This document shows, in pieces, positions 5,882-12,037 of a DNA stretch of 12,037 bases (within the stretch, counting starts at the first letter, position 1; each line of letters begins with the position of its first letter). A program made the position numbers and the translations under genes. The notes beneath the pieces were generated by a model. That model was not told the origin of the DNA and did not search any database. It saw nothing but the letters and a program-made list of their open reading frames with translations. Origin of the DNA: Patescibacteria group bacterium (GTDB taxonomy: Bacteria > Patescibacteriota > Patescibacteriia > UBA9934); assembly GCA_030916555.1 (NCBI GenBank), contig JAUPWK010000003.1, forward strand, positions 1-12,037. The letters run 5' to 3'.

Positions 5882-8032
5882 ATGAAAGAATTCGTCTTAT
5901 CGGCACCTTTGGCACCAAATATTCATATTGATTACGATGCTGAGTTGAATGCCGAACAATTGCCGGTAGTGAAAGAAGGTGACGGCCCGTGTTTAGTGTT
6001 GGCTGGAGCGGGCAGTGGAAAAACACGCACTGTCACGTATCGAGTGGCTTGGCTTCTTGAACACGGCGTGCCACCGGATAGAATTCTACTTCTCACCTTT
6101 ACGAATAAGGCCGCTAAGGAAATGATTACGCGGGTAGAGATGTTGTTGAAAACCTATCCGCAAGGGTTGTGGTCTGGAACGTTTCACTCAGTAGCTAATC
6201 GACTATTGCGGCAGTACGGGAGCAGAACGGCCTTTGGCCCAGGTTTTTCTATTTTGGATGAGGATGACGCTACGGACCTCATGAAACTCTGCATCAAAGA
6301 GCAGAAGGTAGGGGATATGGGCAAGCGTTTTCCAAGTGCGGCAGTCTTGAAATCAATTTCCTCATACGCCGCCAATGCGCGTATTCCGCTTGATGAAGCT
6401 ATCGAACGCAAAAATTCTGACTTTGCCAGTTTTACTTACGAGATCACTGAAATTTTAAAGCGTTATGAACGGAATAAAATCGAACAGCGCTCCATGGATT
6501 TTGATGACCTCCTACTCGTACTTTTGAAATTGCTTCAAGAACAGCCAGATGTTCGGGAACAACTGGCTAGCAAATTTGCCTACGTAATCGTTGACGAGTT
6601 TCAGGATACTAACTTGATCCAGGCCGAGATTGTAAAATTGCTGTCCGGTGTACACCGCAATTTGTTGGTAGTGGGGGATGATGCTCAGAGCATTTACTCC
6701 TTCCGCGCTGCTGAGATCAAAAATATTTTGAATTTCCCGGATCAATACACGGGCGCTAAAGTTTTTCGTCTCGTTACAAATTATCGCTCAACGCCGGAGA
6801 TTCTCCACGTGGCGAACGAGGTTATCAAAAATAACGAAGAGCAATTCTCTAAAGAGCTCGTAGCCGTATCGAAGAAGGGCGAGCTCCCGCTTGTGGTTCC
6901 AGCCGCCGATGAGCGTCAGGAGGCGCAGTATGTGGCTGAGCAGATTGTTGAGCTTATTAATGACGGTACGCCCATGCGTGAAATTGCCGTACTCTTCCGG
7001 GCCGCCTTTCATTCTCAAGCAGTTGAATTCGAGCTCATGAAGCGCAATATTCCTTATGACTATCGCGGGGGTTTGAAATTCTTTGAACGTGCACACGTTA
7101 AAGACTCAATTGCTCATTTACGTATTTTGCGAAATGTAAAAGACAGCATGGCCTGGATTCGGGCGCTCCAGATTCACCCGGGCGTTGGATTGACGACTGC
7201 AGCCAAAATTGCCTCCTATGCTGGATCATTTGCTACTGCCCAAGAGGCGGTCGCATCCACACCAAGCCTTGGGGCTAAAGCGCTTCTTGGCTGGCAGCGT
7301 TGCGCCAAGATGTTGTCTGTGATGTTGACCACGACCACTCCCGCACAAGCACTGCGCGCCTTTGCCGGGTCTGAAAGTTACAAAGAATACTTGGAGGCAG
7401 AGTATCCTAATTACCGTGATCGTTTAGATGATATTGAGCAGTTCAGCGTGTTCGCTGAGCAGTACGATGAGATTGGTCCGTTCCTGGATGCGGTCACTCT
7501 GACTGGGGATTTTGGTGTGAAGCTCATGGATACAGAGCGGCAAAGCTCATCCAGTTCAGATGACGACAAGATCGTGTTATCGACCATCCACCAGGCGAAG
7601 GGCTTGGAATGGGATGATGTGTTTATTATCAATTTGGCGGAAGGTGCGTTCCCACATAGTCGGTCGTATGGTTCGGCGGCTGAAATGGCAGAGGAGCGTC
7701 GCCTTTTCTATGTTGCCTCAACGCGTGCACGCAAGAAGCTCTTTTTCACGTATCCTGTTACGAGCGGTTACGAAACCGTCGAGATCCGTCAGCCCTCAAC
7801 CTTCTTAGATGAAATTCCGAAAGCTGCTACAGAGACCGTGAAACTCCGAGCCTCTGTACCGGCCTGGGCACAGCCATCCTACGGCTCTAGTCGTTCCAGC
7901 TACAGCCAGCGTCCCATGCGCCCCTCTACTGATTGGGGTGACGACGAACCCACCATCGTCCTCGACAACAACGGTGAACGCGTCGCCAAAGCTGCTCCAC
8001 CAAGCTTTTTGCGAAGTGTGGATGATTTGTGA
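5882..8032 (+). CDS. uvrD: UvrD/PcrA/Rep-family SF1A DNA helicase
   Basis: This ATP-dependent 3'-5' DNA helicase of superfamily 1A acts in nucleotide excision and mismatch repair, replication restart or displacement of bound proteins. The 716-residue product shows the motifs in order: Q motif LNAEQ (22-26), Walker A AGAGSGKT (41-48), TFTNKAAKEM (72-81), TFHS (100-103), DEFQD (238-242), GDDAQSIYSFR (265-275), and NYRS (300-303). Then come STIHQAKGLEW (to about 577) and EERRLFYVASTRAR (604-617). The last 60 or so residues are Ser/Pro/Asp-rich and look disordered. The RNA-polymerase-binding Tudor-like tail of PcrA/UvrD is not evident. The ATG at 5882 is preferred over a TTG at 5852 because the -10 box lies between them, and the extra N-terminal residues do not resemble the family. 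Whether it is the UvrD, PcrA or Rep orthologue cannot be decided here. Confidence 0.95.
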   Translation: MKEFVLSAPLAPNIHIDYDAELNAEQLPVVKEGDGPCLVLAGAGSGKTRTVTYRVAWLLEHGVPPDRILLLTFTNKAAKEMITRVEMLLKTYPQGLWSGTFHSVANRLLRQYGSRTAFGPGFSILDEDDATDLMKLCIKEQKVGDMGKRFPSAAVLKSISSYAANARIPLDEAIERKNSDFASFTYEITEILKRYERNKIEQRSMDFDDLLLVLLKLLQEQPDVREQLASKFAYVIVDEFQDTNLIQAEIVKLLSGVHRNLLVVGDDAQSIYSFRAAEIKNILNFPDQYTGAKVFRLVTNYRSTPEILHVANEVIKNNEEQFSKELVAVSKKGELPLVVPAADERQEAQYVAEQIVELINDGTPMREIAVLFRAAFHSQAVEFELMKRNIPYDYRGGLKFFERAHVKDSIAHLRILRNVKDSMAWIRALQIHPGVGLTTAAKIASYAGSFATAQEAVASTPSLGAKALLGWQRCAKMLSVMLTTTTPAQALRAFAGSESYKEYLEAEYPNYRDRLDDIEQFSVFAEQYDEIGPFLDAVTLTGDFGVKLMDTERQSSSSSDDDKIVLSTIHQAKGLEWDDVFIINLAEGAFPHSRSYGSAAEMAEERRLFYVASTRARKKLFFTYPVTSGYETVEIRQPSTFLDEIPKAATETVKLRASVPAWAQPSYGSSRSSYSQRPMRPSTDWGDDEPTIVLDNNGERVAKAAPPSFLRSVDDL

Positions 8033-8079
8033 GGGATAAACATCTTGACGCTAAAGTAGTTTCTGATAATCTGTAATTA

Positions 8080-8202
8080 CTGTTCGGTTGATACAAATAA
8101 GACTCCCCATTCATTGAATGGCGGAGTCTTATTTGTTTATTACGGCAATGGTCTGGGCCCGTAGTTATAACTGGTAAAATAATCGGATTATCAACCGAAC
8201 AG
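8080..8202. repeat. 14-base inverted repeat linking helicase 3' region and tRNA anticodon arm
   Basis: CTGTTCGGTTGATA (8080-8093) and its exact reverse complement TATCAACCGAACAG (8189-8202) bracket the terminator and the 5' half of the tRNA-like gene. The right copy is most of the anticodon loop, the 3' side of the anticodon stem and part of the variable loop. A second, partly competing pairing exists between TGATAATC (8064-8071) and GATTATCA (8186-8193). Confidence 0.8.
8093..8141. terminator. strong bidirectional intrinsic terminator after the helicase
   Basis: A 14-base perfect outer stem (8093-8106 with 8123-8136) and a 6-base inner stem (8107-8112 with 8116-8121) are interrupted only by a single bulged C at 8122. 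The loop is ATT. T-rich sequence follows on the plus strand (8131-8141), and A-rich sequence on the left would serve the minus strand. Confidence 0.9.
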
Positions 8203-8271
8203 ATGCGGGTTCGAGCCCCGTCGGGTCCACCACGTCTAGCGTGGCTATCCAGGCTAAGCCCAGCCATTGCC
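8144..8271. repeat. inverted repeat enclosing the tRNA-like gene
   Basis: GGCAATGG, then T, then CTGGGC (8144-8158) can pair with GCCCAGCCATTGCC (8258-8271), giving 14 base pairs with one bulge. The left arm includes the first four bases of the tRNA acceptor stem (8155-8158), so this pairing and the mature acceptor stem exclude each other. Confidence 0.7.
8155..8232 (+). tRNA. tRNA or tRNA-like gene with irregular D and anticodon arms, isotype unresolved
   Basis: The acceptor stem is a perfect 7 pairs (8155-8161 with 8222-8228, one G-T), with discriminator A8229 and an encoded CCA (8230-8232). The T arm is canonical: 8205-8209 pairs with 8217-8221 around TTCGAGC. Base 8 is T and 9 is A, and the D loop contains GGTA. 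Two places deviate. The D stem carries an extra base near 8167-8168. The anticodon arm has only four pairs (8183-8186 with 8195-8198) around an 8-base loop, ATTATCAA. A missing T between 8194 and 8195 would restore a normal five-pair stem with loop TTATCAA, that is anticodon ATC (Asp codons). However, A34 and discriminator A are both wrong for tRNA-Asp. It is either a degenerate copy, an unusual functional tRNA or a tRNA-like RNA. Flanking terminators give it its own transcription unit. Confidence 0.7.
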
Positions 8272-8275
8272 ACCA

Positions 8276-8310
8276 ACCAAGCCCTGCATATATGCGGGGT
8301 TTTGGTTTTT
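8276..8310 (+). terminator. terminator of the tRNA-like unit
   Basis: CCCTGCA (8282-8288) pairs with TGCGGGG (8293-8299) around TATA. It is extended by ACCAA (8276-8280) with TTTGGT (8301-8306) across a small bulge. A T-run ends the structure (8306-8310). Confidence 0.8.
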
Positions 8311-8329
8311 ACCGATTTTAGAGTAGGCT
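8301..8329 (+). promoter_or_regulatory. probable promoter of the nitrilase-family gene, near-leaderless
   Basis: TAGGCT (8324-8329) ends 9 bases before the ATG at 8339. TTTGGT (8301-8306), exactly 17 bases upstream, is a -35-like hexamer embedded in the 3' arm of the preceding terminator. No Shine-Dalgarno sequence is present. Confidence 0.45.
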
Positions 8330-8338
8330 ATTCACAAT

Positions 8339-9163
8339 ATGAAAGTAAACTTCGCCATCATCCAACTCGAAATTACTCAAGGTGACCCGGAAAAAAATTG
8401 GGAGCACATTGAAAGTTTTATTGTGCGAGCCACTGAAGAGCGGGCTGAGGTCGTTATTTTCCCCGAGGATTGCATTACGGGATCGATTTTTGGTGATGTT
8501 ACTAAGCTCGATGCTACGCAAGCCGCACTGAGGCGCTGGCAGGAGCTTGCTGCCAAATATCGCATCGACATTGTGACGGGATCAGTCATGGAAGGAACTC
8601 CGGAAGGGAACTTTAATACGAGTTATTACGTTGATTTTAAGGGCGAGGTGCTTGGGCAGTACAGACAGAATCATTTGTACCACTCTGAAACTTTCTTAAC
8701 GCCAGGTACGGAAGCTAAAGTTTTCGACACTCAATTTGGTAAAGCCGCCATTGTGATTTGTTGGGACATGTTGTTCCCGGAGATTTTTGAACGTCTTAAG
8801 GCCCGGGGCGTGCAGATTATTTACTGCCCAAGTTATTGGTATCGCGAGATTGCGGAATCCATGGCGGCACAGAATGACCGTTCCGAAGAGCAGCTGATTG
8901 ATGCCTTGTGCTTAGTCAGGGCAGTTGAAGCTAATGCCGCCATTGTTTACTGTAACGCTGCTGGTACCGCCAAGCATGAAGATGGTTCCGCTGATACGTT
9001 AATTGGTCATTCGCAAATCGTGATGCCAGTCCTTGGGACGGTTCGAGAGTTGCGTCACCACCATGAAAAAATGTTTGTCGCTGAGATTGATTTGAATAAT
9101 TTGAAGAAAGCAAAGAAGATTTATCACGGTTCGCCGCATGCCCAGGCGACTGATGAAGTTTAA
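8339..9163 (+). CDS. nitrilase-superfamily carbon-nitrogen hydrolase with Gln at the catalytic Lys position
   Basis: Members of this superfamily hydrolyse or condense C-N bonds of amides, nitriles or N-carbamoyl compounds using a Glu-Lys-Cys triad. The 274-residue protein spans the whole domain. It has E43 in FPEDCITG, C141 in VICWDMLFPE, and the second conserved Glu E117 in SETFLTPG. The late motifs RAVEANAAIVYCNAAG (194-209) and GHSQIVMP (223-230) are present. In the middle motif, normally YRKxHL, the sequence reads YRQNHL, so the catalytic Lys is Gln110 (codon CAG). The rest of the fold is well conserved, so the gene is intact. It may be a non-catalytic or altered member, or the site could be a sequencing error (CAG versus AAG). 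The substrate cannot be predicted. A membrane-anchored gene follows after 12 bases and is probably in the same operon. Confidence 0.92.
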   Translation: MKVNFAIIQLEITQGDPEKNWEHIESFIVRATEERAEVVIFPEDCITGSIFGDVTKLDATQAALRRWQELAAKYRIDIVTGSVMEGTPEGNFNTSYYVDFKGEVLGQYRQNHLYHSETFLTPGTEAKVFDTQFGKAAIVICWDMLFPEIFERLKARGVQIIYCPSYWYREIAESMAAQNDRSEEQLIDALCLVRAVEANAAIVYCNAAGTAKHEDGSADTLIGHSQIVMPVLGTVRELRHHHEKMFVAEIDLNNLKKAKKIYHGSPHAQATDEV

Positions 9164-9175
9164 TCAGCTATTGAT

Positions 9176-10588
9176 ATGATCGAGATGATCAAAACGTATC
9201 TCAAACGAAATGCTCCGTGGTTCGGTGCTATTGGTGGTGTTGGTGGTTTTATATCAGATGTTCTTGCGCCGCTTGCTAATTTTGCCCTGTATCTTCTTAT
9301 CGCTTCAGTGGTCGGTGTTGTAGTAACGGTGGGCTATTACTATTACGCGCATCGAGACAAAATTGTCACCAAAAAAGAAGAAGTCATGACCAAAGTTATT
9401 TTCTTTGGCGCTTTTGGATTGATTTGGGGTTTGTTCGCCTTGATTCATATTTTTGGACCTGCACAAGGTGTGGTAGCTGCGACGGTGCCGGGTGTTGAAC
9501 AGTTACAGGCCTCTCTTGGCATTATTCAAAATGATGTAGCAGAAATTAAGCAGACCACCACAGACATTAAAGGGGATACGGCTCTGATTTTAGCTGAGCT
9601 TCAAGATTTGAAAGGGGACCTTCAGTCAGCGCAAAACGGATCAATCACCGCTAAGCCTGACAGTGCTGAAGCGTGGTACACCAACGCTGTGCTTTATGCT
9701 TCGCAAGGTGACGACGAGAAGGCGATCGAAGCATATGAGGAGTTTTTCGCATACGGATATCCGTACATTGACGCTTACCAGAATTTCAATATCGTTGCGA
9801 AAAATGCCATGTCGAAAAAAGAGCTTGAAAGCTTTTATAGCGATCTGACCAAAAAGCAGCCGAATAATGTGGTTGCTCGTTTCATGTACGGGGCTTTAAT
9901 TAAAGATACGGATGAACGTCGTGAATATTACGGAGATGTGCGTAATAGCTTTGGTGACTCTTCTGTGCTCTTGTATTGGATGATGAATGAATACAGTGTT
10001 ATTGGAACGTATGTTTACGCTAACGAGCTTTCGGCTGAGGAAAAACAGCAGTGGTCCACGGGTGATCAGGCGGATTTGAAGGATATTGTAAAGGCCTACG
10101 AACTTTTGCCTATCAACGATAGTCTTGAGCCTTACTTTATTAACGCTTTTGCTTATGATGGCGCGAAGTCGTTAATCAACTCCTTTGAAGATCAGTTTGC
10201 GGATGAGACCACGAATGCAATGTTGGACAATCCTGTTGTGATTGTAGTGAATCCGACCGGTGAGACAGACCGATCAAGTATTACATTCATCATCTACGAC
10301 TCGTATAAAGATATTCGTTATCGCATTCCTGGCGTCATGAATGACTTTGCGTCAACTATCCCTAATGCCGCTCCTAGTAGTGGACCGTGGGGGAGCGCAG
10401 AGCCAAGTCCTGAGCTTACCGCAACGGTTGACGTGAAGTCGGGTAAGCATGATGTTGAAGTGTATTGGATAAACGCAAATGGGAAGCAGAGTAAAACGTA
10501 TATCTTTAGCGAGGTTGATTTCCTTAGCTTTACGGACTGGCAAGCTCGCGGCACGGAACCGGTGTGGGAGTACCCAGATCAAGAGTAA
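9176..10588 (+). CDS. membrane-anchored protein with coiled coil and TPR-like region, unknown function
   Basis: I do not recognise a named family. The 470-residue product begins with a hydrophobic region that fits one or two membrane passes (about 15-56). A short charged loop (RDKIVTKKEE) and a further membrane segment (about 74-97) follow. Next is a coiled-coil-like stretch (about 107-150, repeated hydrophobic spacing in VEQLQASLGIIQNDVAEI), then a helical region with at least one TPR-like pair (about 163-196, AEAWYTNAVLYASQGDDEKAIEAYEEF). The helical region runs on to about 345. The last 120 residues are beta-rich (VVIVVNP, SITFIIYDS, HDVEVYWIN) and could form an Ig-like or similar module. 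The ATG at 9176 follows the previous stop by 12 bases and has no Shine-Dalgarno sequence. A second in-frame ATG three codons later is possible. It may be a membrane scaffold or sensor. Confidence 0.85.
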   Translation: MIEMIKTYLKRNAPWFGAIGGVGGFISDVLAPLANFALYLLIASVVGVVVTVGYYYYAHRDKIVTKKEEVMTKVIFFGAFGLIWGLFALIHIFGPAQGVVAATVPGVEQLQASLGIIQNDVAEIKQTTTDIKGDTALILAELQDLKGDLQSAQNGSITAKPDSAEAWYTNAVLYASQGDDEKAIEAYEEFFAYGYPYIDAYQNFNIVAKNAMSKKELESFYSDLTKKQPNNVVARFMYGALIKDTDERREYYGDVRNSFGDSSVLLYWMMNEYSVIGTYVYANELSAEEKQQWSTGDQADLKDIVKAYELLPINDSLEPYFINAFAYDGAKSLINSFEDQFADETTNAMLDNPVVIVVNPTGETDRSSITFIIYDSYKDIRYRIPGVMNDFASTIPNAAPSSGPWGSAEPSPELTATVDVKSGKHDVEVYWINANGKQSKTYIFSEVDFLSFTDWQARGTEPVWEYPDQE

Positions 10589-10675
10589 GGTTGTAAAAAA
10601 ATCGAGTAAAGTTAGCTAAATACCCTAATGGGTGCTAAGCTGAATTTATCAGCCCCAGGGACTGAATAATTCACG

Positions 10676-10681
10676 TAAACA
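10676..10681 (+). promoter_or_regulatory. probable -10 box of the small membrane protein gene
   Basis: TAAACA ends 10 bases before the ATG at 10692, repeating the spacing seen at other plus-strand genes. No good -35 is visible. A second box, TAAAGT (10607-10612), lies farther upstream, followed by a small hairpin with stems TTAGC/GCTAA and ACCC/GGGT. Confidence 0.4.
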
Positions 10682-10691
10682 GCATCCATAT

Positions 10692-10946
10692 ATGGGAATC
10701 ATTCTCTGGATTATCTTCGGCGGTTTGGTGGGCTGGGTTGCTTCAATGGTGATGAAGGCGAATGGTGAGCAGGGCGTCTTTCTCAACGTGGTGGTGGGAA
10801 TCGTGGGCGCAGTACTTGGTGGCTGGATCATGAGCCTTCTTGGTCAAGGTGGGGTTGAGGGATTTAACCTGTACAGCTTCCTTGTCGCCCTGCTTGGTGC
10901 AATTGTACTGATTTGGCTCGTGAAAATGCTGCGCGGTAATCGCTAG
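10692..10946 (+). CDS. GlsB/YeaQ/YmgE family small membrane protein
   Basis: This is an 84-residue, very hydrophobic protein of the transglycosylase-associated / stress-response membrane family. The molecular role is not established, although several members are induced under stress. It fits the family in size, in three predicted membrane helices (about 3-21, 28-47 and 61-79), and in the Gly-rich patterns GGLVGWVAS and VVVGIVGAVLGGW. The C-terminus is short and basic (KMLRGNR), consistent with a cytoplasmic tail. The start is supported by hydrophobic residues immediately after ATG and by the -10 box upstream. A strong terminator lies 17 bases after the stop, so the gene ends its own unit. No oddities. 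Confidence 0.92.
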   Translation: MGIILWIIFGGLVGWVASMVMKANGEQGVFLNVVVGIVGAVLGGWIMSLLGQGGVEGFNLYSFLVALLGAIVLIWLVKMLRGNR

Positions 10947-10963
10947 ATAGGATGTTTCGCCAA

Positions 10964-11000
10964 AAAGCCTCCACACCGGTGTGGAGGCTTTGGCTTTTTT
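10964..11000 (+). terminator. perfect palindromic intrinsic terminator
   Basis: Bases 10964-10991 are a perfect 28-base palindrome (12-base arms, centre CCGG), followed by GGC and a run of six T (10995-11000). It separates the small membrane protein from the malic enzyme. Being symmetrical with A-runs on its left, it may act in both directions. Confidence 0.9.
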
Positions 11001-11017
11001 GGGGCTTGGAGTAAACT
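10989..11017 (+). promoter_or_regulatory. probable promoter of the malic enzyme gene, near-leaderless
   Basis: TAAACT (11012-11017) ends 10 bases before the ATG at 11028. TTTGGC (10989-10994), exactly 17 bases upstream, is a -35-like hexamer overlapping the 3' arm and T-tract of the terminator. A purine-rich Shine-Dalgarno sequence is absent. Confidence 0.5.
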
Positions 11018-11027
11018 AGATCCACCT

Positions 11028-12037
11028 ATGACAAAACCTGATTACGCTGCGTTATCGATGAAGGCTCACGCTGAGAATGGTGGGAAGTTCCAGATCGCTT
11101 CAAAGATGCCTTTAGACACGAAGGACGATCTTTCTATCGCTTATACTCCGGGAGTCGCTGCGCCATGTTTGGCAATCGCAAAGGATCCTGAGCTCGCATA
11201 TACGCTGACCATGAAAGGCAATTCTGTGGCAGTGGTAAGTGATGGTTCGTCAGTGCTTGGACTTGGCAATATCGGCCCTATGGCAGGTTTGCCGGTTATG
11301 GAAGGTAAAGCAGTTTTGTACAAGAAATATTCTGGAATTGACGCAGTGCCAATTGTGCTCGCCAGCCAAAATGCTGATGACATTGTGCAGGCCGTAAAAA
11401 TGATTGCTCCAACTTTTGGCGGCATTCATCTTGAAGATATCGCGGCTCCAGTTTGTTTTGAAGTTGAGCGCCGCTTGATTGAAGAGCTCGATATTCCGGT
11501 TATGCATGATGACCAACACGCCACGGCAATTGTGGCGCTTGCGGGTTTATTGAACGCACTCAAAGTGGTCGGTAAAAACATTACCGAAATCTCAGTCACT
11601 ATCAACGGAGCAGGCGCTGCTGGTATCGCGATTGCACTCTTGTTGTTGGATGCTGGAGTGACGAAAATGAAATTGCTCGATTCACGTGGTATAATTGCCA
11701 ATGGTCGAGAGGGGATGAACCCTGAAAAGGACTCTCTGGCCCGTCGAATCAACTCGGAAGGCGTTACCGGCACCCTTGCCGAGGCCTTGCGAGGTGCTGA
11801 TGTATTTATTGGCGTAAGTAAGCCGGGACTTGTGTCGGGAGACATGGTGAAGTCCATGGCACCTCAAGCCATTATCTTTGCACTCGCCAATCCGACTCCG
11901 GAAATCATGCCGGATGAAGCCAAGGCGGCTGGGGCGGCCGTAATTGCAACGGGCCGATCAGATTTCCCCAACCAAGTAAATAATGTGCTTGTGTATCCTG
12001 GTCTATTTCGAGGTCTTCTCGATGCTCGGGCTAGCCA
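11028..12037 (+). CDS. NAD(P)-dependent malic enzyme, 3'-truncated by window edge
   Basis: This enzyme decarboxylates malate to pyruvate and CO2 while reducing NAD(P)+, linking dicarboxylates to pyruvate in the cytoplasm. The open frame gives 336 residues before the window ends. It has the malic N-domain motifs YTPGVAAPC (39-47), SDGSSVLGLGNIGP (71-84), the catalytic-Lys region GKAVLYKKYSGIDAVP (93-108), and the metal-binding EDIAAP (136-141). HDDQHATAIV follows at about 160-169. The NAD-binding Rossmann motif is INGAGAAGIA. Later motifs are FALANPTPEI and GRSDFPNQVNNVLVYPGLFRG. The motifs fit the short bacterial type (about 390-440 residues). Whether a C-terminal phosphotransacetylase-like domain (MaeB type) follows lies outside the window, so no gene symbol is given. 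It has its own promoter and sits directly behind a terminator. Confidence 0.95.
   Translation, partial: MTKPDYAALSMKAHAENGGKFQIASKMPLDTKDDLSIAYTPGVAAPCLAIAKDPELAYTLTMKGNSVAVVSDGSSVLGLGNIGPMAGLPVMEGKAVLYKKYSGIDAVPIVLASQNADDIVQAVKMIAPTFGGIHLEDIAAPVCFEVERRLIEELDIPVMHDDQHATAIVALAGLLNALKVVGKNITEISVTINGAGAAGIAIALLLLDAGVTKMKLLDSRGIIANGREGMNPEKDSLARRINSEGVTGTLAEALRGADVFIGVSKPGLVSGDMVKSMAPQAIIFALANPTPEIMPDEAKAAGAAVIATGRSDFPNQVNNVLVYPGLFRGLLDARAS

Noticed and set aside
8155..8271. tmRNA as an explanation of the tRNA-like sequence and flanking stem
   Set aside because: The segment is far too short, lacks a tag reading frame and pseudoknots, and the tRNA arms are contiguous.
8203..8385. 60-codon plus-strand frame starting in the tRNA-like gene
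   Set aside because: It runs through the tRNA 3' half, a terminator and the next gene's start in another frame. It is not a plausible protein.
10628..10669. 13-codon frame (MGAKLNLSAPGTE) upstream of the small membrane protein
   Set aside because: It has no Shine-Dalgarno sequence. The -10-like TAAAGT ends 15 bases before it, but a short random frame is equally likely and no attenuator structure follows.
1..12037. CRISPR array, insertion sequence, prophage or rRNA
   Set aside because: No regularly spaced direct repeats, transposase or integrase motifs, phage genes or rRNA-like sequence were seen on either strand.

Overview
The window looks like chromosomal DNA of a streamlined bacterium, most likely a member of the Patescibacteria (CPR), possibly of the ABY1 branch. 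This is an inference from the gene mix, the compact spacing, the lack of Shine-Dalgarno sequences before most genes, and several small membrane-anchored proteins of unknown function. No single marker here proves it.

Layout, left to right. The 3' part of gpmI (glycolysis) is followed by a structured gap and by cca, a CCA-adding enzyme with an HD domain. Next come a membrane-anchored protein of unknown function with a UUCG-loop terminator, then a PAP2-family lipid phosphatase and mltG as a two-gene cell-envelope unit. A GC-rich minus-strand gene (5304-5753) lies convergent to mltG and divergent from a UvrD/PcrA-like helicase. It has its own consensus promoter, a strong Shine-Dalgarno sequence and a terminator. 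After the helicase, a 306-base gap holds a strong terminator, a tRNA or tRNA-like gene with irregular D and anticodon arms, two inverted repeats that involve that gene, and a second terminator. A nitrilase-superfamily protein (with Gln at the catalytic Lys position) and a membrane-anchored protein with a TPR-like region follow as a pair. Then come a GlsB/YeaQ/YmgE-type small membrane protein, a near-perfect palindromic terminator, and the 5' part of a malic enzyme that runs off the window.

How it works together. gpmI and the malic enzyme belong to lower glycolysis and the pyruvate/malate node. cca and the tRNA gene belong to tRNA maturation. The PAP2 phosphatase and MltG act on the peptidoglycan lipid carrier and on glycan chain termination.

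Two themes stand out. First, the plus-strand genes repeatedly carry a -10-like box (TAAACT, TAGGCT, TAAACA) only 6-11 bases before the ATG, with no Shine-Dalgarno sequence. This suggests leaderless or near-leaderless mRNAs. Second, the GC-rich minus-strand gene has the opposite design: TTGACA-N17-TATAAT, a roughly 38-base leader, AAAGGAGG, and nearly all codons ending in G or C. It looks like an independently expressed cassette in a genome with different rules. The least ordinary parts of the window are this cassette and the irregular tRNA locus.
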